Source: Kappaphycus alvarezii (taxonomy: Eukaryota > Rhodophyta > Florideophyceae > Gigartinales > Solieriaceae). From it: 64,000 nt of DNA. Below the pieces are notes generated by a model. That model was not told the DNA's origin and did no database searches. It was given only the letters and a program-made list of their open reading frames with translations. Each line of letters begins with the position of its first letter. Within the stretch, counting starts at the first letter, position 1. This document shows, piece by piece, positions 54,176-64,000 of this stretch. Made by a program: the position numbers and the translations under genes. Location: the NCBI GenBank assembly GCA_002205965.3, contig NADL03000666.1, positions 930,001 to 994,000 on the forward strand. The letters are read 5' to 3'.

Positions 54176-57100
54176 GTCATGAGTATTTAGGGAAAGATAT
54201 TCGTGTGCACTGCTCAGTTGTGTTTTTCTCCAATCCGAGGAGGGTTCAGTGGAAGGAATTCAAGGGTCTGTATCGTACCTGTTGCAATCATTCTCGATTT
54301 GGTAACGGATCGTTTATGTGCGCGCTGATACGTTGGAATTGCCAAAGTTCCATGATCTCCAGCAATCCCGAGGGTGCCTGTTCAAATTAAAATAGAATCC
54401 GAGATTCTCGTAGGGACTTCAATCTGTGTATTTATATGGTAGTAGACTCCACATCTATTTTTTTCATTCAACAATAACTGTGCTCCACATGTCCTTAAAA
54501 TAATTAATAGAAATAGAAATGAGATTACCTGTAGAAATGCTCTAAGCCAATTGTTGGCACATTCATAATACAATACATTAAAAAAAGTATTCTGAGCATG
54601 TATGGAGACATATTAGGTTTCATTAACCAATTTTGACAGTCAAATATTCTGAACGCGCAACACGTATTCAGTGATACACTATTTAACTTAATTTTATGCA
54701 GAGAGTAACTGTAGTGGAGCCTGTAAGCCCTTAATATGGGTCTTAGCGAGCTCCTGTTGATACATATTTATTGATGAGTCTAAAATGGAATATAACTTAT
54801 ACAGAAATCACTAGTAGTAGTATTTGTATCAAAATGAAATCAAAACGGCAGCTAAATGATCCTCTATATCCCAAAAAAACATTAAAGTTTATATTTTACA
54901 GGCAAAGGTCATGCTTAAGCGAAGAGCAACTGCTGGAGAGAGTTTCGTGATGATTCCTTCCAAACAGTTTTACTTCAATACAAGGCAGACGGTAACAAGC
55001 TTTGAAGGGAAAAGGGTAGGCAATACTACTCTGGGACTGCCCAAATAGGGTAGTGATGACTACTTCAGCCATGCTAAAACGGATAGGGCCGATCACTCAG
55101 GCCGCAATCGACCACGGAATAGCTAACGTGGTCCAAATAGATCTTGCCGTACCGACAAACAGTTGGGATTCATATTTAAAACGAACTTTGGAGACTGCTC
55201 CCAGTCTTCAGGGCTGGGTTTAGACTACGAATCAAAGGTCTGATGATAATTTTCTGTTTTGCATTTACTTTTGATTGTTAAAAGTATCTTTAGCCCTTAT
55301 AAGTTTAGGACGTTGAGCTAGTGTAGCACTGTCAGCGAGACTATTCCTACAGTAACTACTAAATACAGCGATTAATTCGGAACTAAAAGAATGAAATTAC
55401 TAATTACACGTGCTACTTGTATCGTGGGACAGTAAAGCCTGTCCATGTTATAGTTATAGTATGCCCTCAAAAAATGAGAGGATGAGCTATCGAACTTCCG
55501 CCAACGAGCGCAATCAGCTGCGATCCCGGCCACAGCTTCAAGAATTCTTGTTCGCTCTACCGGCCTTCGAAAAAAATCTTCTATTCCAATTAAATCGCAA
55601 GCGTAACCATCCGCGGAGCTCGACTCTTAACTTCATTCTTTTCCATATATAATACCCTAACTACATTTTGCTCATCGCATCCCATAGTGTTATCAACGTA
55701 ACAGGACACTATCGCAAATCTGTATCTACTCCCCTGAGAAATTTGCTCTATCGACAAATTTCATGACAGGAATGGAGAATTTTTACGGGCTTTAAATCTT
55801 AATCAGGAACTAAAAGATCTGCGCATCGATCCAGACCTAGGGTCCTAGGAAAAGAGCTCCAAATTGGTGGTATTAATCTTTAACTTTTCCGTAAATATTT
55901 GTAGACAAATGTTGACCTCAAATTGAAGTTTTGAATACAAGAACTGCATTACGTACCATTTTTAAGTGAACATGTAGGAGAGACCAGAAATAAAATAAAT
56001 TTACAAGGGGATAAACAGAATTGAATCTAGTGATATTGCTGTGAAATTAGTATTAAGGGGAGCTCTCATTACCGGTATATGGAAAAATAGAACAGTAGAG
56101 AGCTCATGTTGAGGTGAACTACTTGCAATAAATATAAATACCTTAATAATTGTCAGCTCGCTTTACATTATCTACGCTTCGGTACAAATTTACTGGATAC
56201 CAACCCACATATCCACCACAGTAAATTAACCCCCCATTCTTCCATTATGACTACGGTTTGACATAATGATAAATATTTCAACAGAAAGAATTCTATTGAA
56301 AGCTGTAAACGAGTAGCAATCCGAACATTTTAAAAATGAACTTTGAAGTTTGTCCCAAGGAATAGAAGTAAAAGCGGAGCACTGAAGCTCAAATTTGGGC
56401 AAAGCGAAAAGGGACTCATATGGATTTGGGTTGTCTCACGTACATGATTAGATTGAACTGAACCCGTTTAATATTTCTAGCTCCTGAAAAACTATACCTA
56501 TTGACATGTATTCGTGTCGCAAATTGGTTTTGGTACAAAATTTAATAGAAATAATTTCATGGAAGCAGTTAACTATTGGGTGTATTGACGTTACCAAATA
56601 CACAACATACGACGATACAAGCTCTTGGGAATCTCAAAACACACATTTTTAGTATTTTAGGTGCATATTACAGATTTCTTACAAGAGTGATGGGGTAGGT
56701 ACTGCTTGTCCTCAAGTATTTGAGGCAAGGAGTTTGGTGATGATATCAATAAAAACATGCATTACCTTCCAACAGATACATTAAAATATTAAAATAGCTT
56801 CGAGAATTACTTATTCAATTGAGGTAAGTTTCTCGACAAAGAAATGGTGCGGAGAGTGTAAAAGTTCCGAAGAGCGAGCTAGGTGAATTGATCCTATTTT
56901 TTCATAATGTATTAAATAAATTTCAGCAACGGACCATGGCATAATTTCAAGCTCAAAATGTCTTCTTATTTGGGTTAAAGAAGAAAGAAATAAAAACTTT
57001 TGGAGTAACAGGACTAGTAAGTGGGAGTTAAGGTCATTCATTCATCATCAAAAGATTTCCAAGTACTGTAGTCCGGATGGATGAACGTTTCGCATAAAAA

Positions 57101-59110
57101 TACGCATTTATAGGTTGGGTTAATAATTGGTCATTGGAAGTAATGTTGAGACCACTGTTGTTTGGCTTCGATGAAAGCCGAATAATAACATAAAATGAAT
57201 ATAAAATCGAAAAATATAACGAATTTAATTGCTGAAGAACAAGTGCGCCTAGTTAAACAGAAATTTATGAACACCTACAATCCGGAAAAAATTCGATGCA
57301 AGGAGACTGAATAATCGATTTTGAACGCAGAAGAGGACAAAAAAACTCATAAAAGTATCGCTTAAAGATGGTACGATTCTATTCATCAGATTTTTTGCTA
57401 TGAACTCCCTGCCGTACACGTCGATATACTTCCCGGTCTTTCCATTCACCGATTTTTGGGATCAACTTATGCACCCACAACTCTGTATGAAGATACCATG
57501 AAAAATACGACCAGAGTAGCCTGTAGGCTTCAGCAAATTCTACGAAGGGGTTTTAGACAAGTTTGGAGTATCAATTCATCACATATCTGAGTTCATCATG
57601 AGCAGCATGAAAAGATTCAGTAATTTTTCTGACATAATACCACCTGCCAAATTCTTTTTTCCAATCTTCGTATTCCAGGATTATTTTGTCATAGTTTATT
57701 TATGGAGTAATTAGAAAAAATGTCGATGGAAATGAAATTCTTTGCCATTATTCGGCACTCAGCAGCGAAACATCACAGAATGTTTTGATTCTGAGCTACA
57801 TTTTTAATCGAAGTCTTCCAGAAATAGCATTTGGAAGACAAAATAAATTTCATTTCGTCATATTTGAAGATGATTAGACTAATGAAATGGGTCTACACTC
57901 ATTCATGGGTTATTTAATGTCAATTTACGGATCTAATATACCGGAGAACATTTTCTGAGTGTGATGGGGGGAAACAATTTTTCTAAAATTTGGACTAGTT
58001 TGGCTGGGAGAATAAGTTGCTAACGATTTTCTCTCTATTCAAGTTAGCTACCTAGAGATCCATGAAACTTGTTTCGGTAATCCAGATTGAATATATTCGC
58101 TAAATCCAACATGTTTGGATGGACGCGCAATGTTATGGTAAAATCTCGCCGTGCTTGCATCTATTGTGATGTATGTGCCCAGCGGTATATTTTGTTTCCA
58201 TAACAATGCAAACCATATGCGTCGAAAATGAGCCAATATATACTTGATTTAAAAACATTTCTTGTTATTCCGCATTTGAGTCCACAACCCGAAGTAAATC
58301 AGTTATTTATGCCCCTCTAGCATGCTGCAGGTACTCATTTAGCGACCGAGACTACCGTCAAAGAAATGCAGGAAGTAATTTATCTTCTCACTCCCAATCC
58401 TAATAAGCACCTCTTCACACATAATTACGCTTCTATTATATGTAGAAGAGCTTCACACTCTACTCCGTCTTTTTAATATCTCTCAAGGGCCGTACAATAG
58501 ATTTGATATCTTTACATCCGTTTCATAGTAATAGAACTTGGCAGATGCAGTTTACATGTCGAATGGGAACCCAGCAAGAAAATACGCACTGACTGCAGCT
58601 GTTCTCATTAATATTCCAATTAAAAAATCACCTTAAAGCTTAAATTCAGTTCTCTTTCCTCCCTTTCGACATTTGATAAGTTGTAGGTGATAAACTGATC
58701 GCCCCCAATGCACATCTAAGCTCCATCCTCCAATTCCTGGAGTAAGACGTAGCTGAAGTTGTGTTGCTCGTCAATCTGACACCAATCTAAACTCCATTCT
58801 GCTGGCTCACCGTCATAGAAGATGCCTTTAAGAAGATCAATATTTAGGCTCGCTTAAATAGACAAAACTGACGGAAAGGGCTAAGGTAAAATTGGAACGT
58901 CACGGCCGTCGGAACCTTCCGTAGCAAATTGGAACGTTACGGAAGCTGTAACCGTCGTTAACAACTAAAGGACCAAACTACCCTTCCAGAAAAACCTCTC
59001 TTCGGTCTGGTCACTTGAAAAATACAAAATAGGGGATTTCAGTGCTGTAGGAGTCGATTTTTATTGTATTTTTATTATTTTACTGTCTAGCTAAGAATTG
59101 AAAAATTATC
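54176..59110. other. AT-rich stretch without recognisable gene
   Basis: Mostly stop-dense. A 67-codon plus frame at about 55020-55223 (ITQAAIDHGIANVVQIDLAV, then PTNSWDSYLKRTLETAPSLQ) has protein-like composition but no recognised family. An 80-codon frame at 55410-55652 is likewise unassigned. Confidence 0.3.
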
Positions 59111-59116
59111 GCTGTC

Positions 59117-59125
59117 TATATAAAT
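59117..59125 (+). promoter_or_regulatory. TATA-box candidate
   Basis: tatataaat followed about 30-60 bp downstream by cggtcggtcagaccctcgaa and then a C-rich leader-like stretch. It could be the promoter of a retroelement LTR or a lost gene. No reading frame follows. Confidence 0.25.
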
Positions 59126-59425
59126 CCTGGTTGTCGCGGTCGGTCAGACCCTCGAAATCAACAAGAAAAAAGCAAATAAGATCCTTCAACCCAAAAGAAA
59201 CCAACTCAACCCGACCCCCTCTTCCTCTCCTTCTGTGCACTACTAACCGACCCTCAAACCCCTATCAATGTCCCTTTTCGGGCGGCATCGCTTGTGTATA
59301 TGCTAAGGCATCGTTCGGCTGTACCTGATAGTTTAGTCTACCTAAACTTCCTCGTTCCAGGGGCGGACCACTTCGTGTGCAAAGGTAAGCAAGGAACTGT
59401 TGGGGAAACTTCGCCCTAGTGGCAC

Positions 59426-59548
59426 AAAGAGGCGGGAAGGTAAAGAGGTGGGAAACAGATAAAGAGGTGGGAAACAGATAAAGAGGTGGGAAACAGATAA
59501 AGAGGTGGGAAAGAGGCAAAGAGGTGGGAAAGAGGTAAAAAGAGGTAA
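59426..59548. repeat. 19-bp minisatellite (AGAGGTGGGAAACAGATAA)
   Basis: Three near-perfect tandem units flanked by degenerate ones (ggcgggaaggtaa, ggtgggaaagaggcaa). No spacers. Confidence 0.85.
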
Positions 59549-60894
59549 ATAGGGGATTAATGCAGGACGGAAAATCCGCTGATTCCGCCCGTCGTCACAT
59601 CCACCTTAACCGTAGCTCTTCCGAAGGGGAACAGACCTCGTCAACACCAAGCGGGTTATCAGAGTAAACTGACAAACACATCGACTCTTTCATCGAAAAA
59701 GGGCAGAAATAGCCCGAGGTTAGGAAACATCGGTTGGGAACAGACTCCCAAACTTCGAGGGAGTCATTTTACCAGAGTTAAAGATTCACAGACGAAGAGG
59801 CGGAAGAGAGCAGCGGACATCGAAAAGTCCCCAATGTAGGACCTGAACACTCCCAACAGTACCTAGAAAGGCAGCAACACCGGACATCTTTGTACTGGGA
59901 GCATCCTCGGCGCATCGAAAGGAAAGAATAATTGCTGAAAGAATGAGTGAAGGTAAACTCCCGCTGTTACAACAAATTGCCCACAAGCTGCCAGCGCCCA
60001 GTCCCACTGCCGTACCATCCAAGGTCAGCCTCGATCGCGCCTGCTTAATGGCTCTAAGGGTAGCCAGGACAAGGAAAGAAAGATGGCAAGAAGTAAGAAG
60101 AAGGTAGCGAGCCACCACTGGAAGGTGTGAAACTTCCGAACGTCGAGCAAAGACTAGTTTGAGGCCCAAGAAGCCGGGCCCAAACACTTCAGCGCTTTGA
60201 TTCGTCACACCAACCTCTCTGGTATCTCTGTCTGTACAAACCGCCTCCAGTGTTAATGTACCACCCGTGTAAGCTCGGAAGTTGATCTGCGCTCACATCC
60301 TTCCAGCCGAAAACACCAGAGAAACCTTGCGTACGGAAACGGCAAGAAGGCCCGACCATTACAGCCCCGTAACATTGAAATAGTGTAGAAAAAAGAACGC
60401 ACTGAATTATTTAGATAAAAACGAAAAAAGAAAAGAAAAAAACCCAAAAAGCACTTTCGCAGTAGGCCGAAACTTATCCCTTCAGCAACGTACAAAACTT
60501 GGTACCATTAAAAACTGGGCCATGGAAACCAGCGATCTGGTGGCCTGTGATGTTTCATTTCAATCAAAATTTACATGCGCACACTGCACAGTACAGTAGA
60601 TAAAATCGACCAACACTGTACTTCATCCATCACATAGCAAGCAGTGGTTTCTTTCCATTTTCATCTCCCTTTCATGGGAACCAATGCTTGAAACATCAAT
60701 ATGAACCAAACGGCTTCTTTTTTGAGTGATCATCTTCAAATTGAGTAAATCCAAACAGTGCCTGACCAGTGAACAAAAGAAACTTCATTACCTGCGTTAG
60801 TGGGCTATCTGGTTTGGTTCCGGTATCATAGAGATTGAGCCGTCCAAAAATCTAAGAAATGAGATCGGCACCATGAACTACATTCTTTATCAAT
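59549..60894. other. GC-richer island without recognised gene
   Basis: Composition rises to intermediate GC between about 59570 and 60380. A minus frame of 140 codons (59786-60208) has leucine/alanine-rich segments (VVARYLLLTSCHLSFLVLAT) but no recognised domain. A CACAGTACAGTAG string lies at about 60585. Confidence 0.3.
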
Positions 60895-63800
60895 TTAAAA
60901 TTGATACCGAATGTAGTTCACATCGGTTCGAGTGGATGGGACTATTGACTGTTGCTGTGCTGAGGGCGAAGTGTAGAAATCCTTTAAGTCCAGTAAAACG
61001 AAAAATTTCATGCAAAAGCCCATAATCCTTGAATAGAAATGCTGGGGTACGGTTCTTTTGTCAATGCCTTCACCAGCCGCAAGAATATATTCATCTGCTA
61101 TAGATTTAACTGGTCTCCTGGATTTATGAGAAGACCATGAGACCACATGAAAATGAGAACCTTCTTCCATATAACCAATAAGTAAACCACAGATAGTAGA
61201 GAGCTGTAAACTCTCAGACGGTCTCTGAGTGTCTGTAAAACAAAGATGGATATTGATTAGTCATGGTGATCTTTCTGCCTTCCATGAGTCACTACAGTAT
61301 AAAGTCGCTTCAGGCCACGCACCAAGTTTCTTTGCTCGATCAGAATAGATACACGTTCATAAGGTAAGCTTGCTGTATTCAACTGACAGCAGAAGAAGAA
61401 AGAGGAGAATTGGTGGTTCAAATCCATGCAAGAGACTTTATTCTCAAAACAGTCAAAAAGTTGATTTCAAATTTGATTTTAAACTACTTCATAGCTCAAA
61501 CGAACAAAAGGCTGAGATCATTACACCATAAGAGATTTTAATAGAGAGATGATATGTTTCCTTGCTGAGATCCAAAATTTCTGTGTTACTATTATTGTTG
61601 ATGACATTACGTTTTCCGTTTTGCACTGAAGTAATCCCTCCAGAGTAGTATCGATTGTGCGAGAGGCCAAAAACTTGATCGCCAGTACCATGAAGAACAG
61701 AAGGCAAATCTACAAATGCAATATTTTCAAGAACCTTTCAATGATTTTCTGTGGTAGCTGGCTCTGCAGAAGAGGTTGGGACAGGATAATCAAGAGCCGA
61801 AGCGATCTATCTGTTCAGATCGTCAATAATCTCCTTTACGATTAATCCAAAAGCGTCGTTCCAACGTGGGGCGTACTTCTTATGAAGAGGACGTCACAGA
61901 AATTCGAGAAAAGCCAGGAACTTTGAGCGTTCCTGATGAACGAGCAATGGCCATAGCGGATCTTGGTGATATCCACCCGCCTCTCTTCTTCTTCTCATTT
62001 TTGACAAAAAATCAACAAAAAAAACAGAAAGCTTCAAATATGTTACCGACTTGGAGCAGAGAATTCTTGTCAGCTTGCATTTAGCTTCAATCCGAAGCTG
62101 TGCTTCGAAGAGTTGGGGATCTTTTTCAGAAACTTGTGAGCACGCAGTGACTGGCTTAGTGAGCTACTGTGCCATTTTTGTTTTCATACTCGAAAGGGGA
62201 CATAATTTCAAATCCACAAAGATCATTAGGTAACCACGCTGCTTGAATTGCACCTAGATCATAATTTTTAGCAGTATTGTGTATCAATCGGAGAATATAC
62301 TGCGAATTACGCCATTATTAGACTCAAGAACGTTTTTTGTGACGCGGAGGTGGCATCGGTTGAACTATGCACTGATTGAGGACACTTACTTAGTGAAAAC
62401 ATCGTGGCTGAAAGCTTGGTCACCAAGCACAGCAGAATGCGGTCGGAACTGATTCATCGAAGAGGATTAAAAACAAAAACTGCATCCTTCAAGTAGTTAC
62501 TGAGATCAATGTAGCAGGACGTGTAAAGTGTACCAGACTCCATGATGAGCGGTAGAAATAGATCGGAGAGGAAAAAGTGGGCAACGAAAACCAATTCGTT
62601 GAAGCTGCTGCTTGAAGAGCTAAGACAAGACTTTCGCGTGCTCTGAGGTCCATATCTATGGAGACATCTTTCGAAGTTTTCTCCCTTTTTTGAGGAAAGG
62701 TTCAGGGATTCATTCCATAAATTTAGAGGACTCAGAATGAGTTTGATATCAGAGTATGATGAATTAACACATACATACATATTGGTGAATCGTGTTGGAA
62801 ATATGTTTGATAATCTTCCAAGAGCAATCTTAAATTGGCTTTCCAAACATCTCATTTAGAACACCAACTAAAATTCCAAAGGTCATTAATTCAGAGCTTG
62901 AGATACTTATAAACGAAGATATGAGAATTTAAGAGTACATTTAAAGACTGGGGAGCGAACTGGAGTCACAAGAATCATATAAAGTGGTAAATGGGATGCA
63001 ATTCGATCTAATGATTAGTTTAGTAGATTTTGCGGTACTATCACGACTCATTATTCAATTAGAAGGTTCTTCTAGAACCAGAGGTCCAGTCTCTACTTTG
63101 GAACCGTAATCAAATCCTGCAGAGATTGCAAAGGATCCAAGTATAGTTTTATTTTCGAGCTAATTTGTTTCGAAGTCCCGGACTGCCATTGAGATTAGCC
63201 ACTAAGACGGAGAGGAACTGGATCAAGTATACCCTTCTATCGCGGAAGCAATTAATTCGTAGGAGTCCAAAGTTCTTTAATTTAGATGGCTGAGTGCATC
63301 GCATCATCATAAAGGAAGGCAGCATGACATAAATCAATGATTCCAGTAACATCATCAAAAATGCCATGTGAGTCATCGGAAACAAAGTCCGTATTGAACT
63401 TGCCAGCCTTCTTGTTGCCTTTTTGATCACTCGCGCCGCTGCTGCTAGTCAGTTCAGGCCTAGACCTAACTTTTTCGGGAAAGTAACCATCGCCAATATG
63501 CTCAGAGGACCAATAACCATACATAACGCAATAAAGCATGTCTTTCACCTATATTTTACTTGAAAGCATTAATTTCTTGAGATGAAAGCTCTTTTTTGGA
63601 AAACTTGCGAGTTTTATATGTTGATACACCACCCGGACCGGCTTACATACATGAAAGAGACTTGTTAGAGCTACTTGAAATCATATTTTCGCAAGGGCGC
63701 ACCACAGCCGTAACTGATTCATACCTAGTTGCTTTCAGGAAGGCATTATTACAAGACATACGTGTGAGCTTAGATGCTTTAGTTGCACTAACAGCTACAT

Positions 63801-63978
63801 ACATTAAACCAAGGTGCTGAGACAGATAAATTTTAGCGTTATAGATAAGGGACAATGATGACAGTGTCTTCAGAATCGAAACAGCCTCTCCATTTGCATT
63901 AAGTTTGGTAAGGGCATTGCTGAAATCATCTTTTTCGTTTGCACAGCTTTCATTGGAACCACGACGAATGCCAGGCAA
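60895..63978 (-). mobile_element. Faint Ty1/copia-like pol remnant
   Basis: Minus-strand scattered similarity. Near the right edge (about 63740-63840) SKLTRMSCNNAFLKATRYES resembles the RT segment around the NAFL motif. At 60895-61170 HFHVVSWSSHKSRRPVKSIA, then DEYILAAGEGIDKR and DLKDFYTSPSAQQQ, resembles the RNase H end of copia-like pol. The distance between them (about 2.7 kb) is longer than a normal RT-RNase H, so other sequence is probably interspersed. No LTRs are seen within the window. Very old and broken in many places. Confidence 0.35.
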
Positions 63979-64000
63979 CTTCGCAGAGTCAGCGTAAGCA

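Noticed and set aside
59786-60208. 140-codon minus frame as a membrane protein gene
   Set aside because: Hydrophobic runs are present but there is no family match, no promoter context and no supporting neighbour; left as unassigned.
61405-61425. B-box-like GGTTCAAATCC suggesting a tRNA
   Set aside because: No A box upstream and no tRNA fold.
32500-64000. Right half as a contaminant or chimeric join
   Set aside because: A family-1 LINE fragment and GTACTGTAC strings occur in both halves. It cannot be fully excluded without reads.

Overview
The window is nuclear DNA of a eukaryote with few or no introns in the readable genes. Three host loci can be recognised: the start of a STRAP-type WD40 gene at the left edge, a protein with an AMPK-type glycogen/starch-binding domain (CBM48), and a COG0523/CobW-family metallochaperone GTPase with a targeting-like N-terminus. 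Single-exon genes, a starch/glycogen-binding protein and a heavy transposon load fit a red alga best (a florideophyte-like genome). This is an inference; another intron-poor protist or alga is not excluded.

Layout. The left half (1 to about 32.6 kb) is GC-rich. It starts with the divergent pair STRAP (minus) and CBM48 gene (plus) around an ACAGT microsatellite. A minus-strand LINE with a restriction-like endonuclease (RLE) follows (about 2.0-5.6 kb), then a second LINE piece (6.6-7.3 kb) and a decayed pogo-type DNA transposon (7.4-9.9 kb). From 10.3 to 19.9 kb there is a three-level nest: a LINE split by a Ty3/gypsy LTR element, whose left LTR is split by a two-gene Harbinger-type element. 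Then come a small inverted-repeat element, LINE pieces in opposite orientation, and a long LINE copy (20.6-24.2 kb). The CobW-family gene lies at 25.9-27.4 kb, and a truncated duplicate of its 3' third at 30.2-30.8 kb. Two pieces of a second RLE LINE family end the GC-rich half.

The right half (about 32.6-64 kb) is AT-rich and has no host gene I can name. It holds a hAT fossil with terminal inverted repeats and an imperfect 8-bp target duplication (33.1-36.8 kb), a fragment of the same LINE family as in the left half (37.3-37.6 kb), a young chromovirus-type Ty3/gypsy element with near-identical LTRs (38.5-45.1 kb), a related solo LTR (49.4-49.9 kb), a broken Harbinger transposase (53.3-54.2 kb), minisatellites, a long palindrome near 49.0 kb, and a faint Ty1/copia-like pol remnant at the right edge. 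The shared LINE family argues that both halves belong to one genome.

The window works mainly as an archive of transposon activity around a few host genes. The most unusual items are the two-finger C2H2 reading frame between the 5' LTR and gag of the young chromovirus, the tRNA-derived SINE-like insert beside it, the three-level nest, and the recurrent GTACTGTAC/GTACAGTAC sequences in gene flanks.
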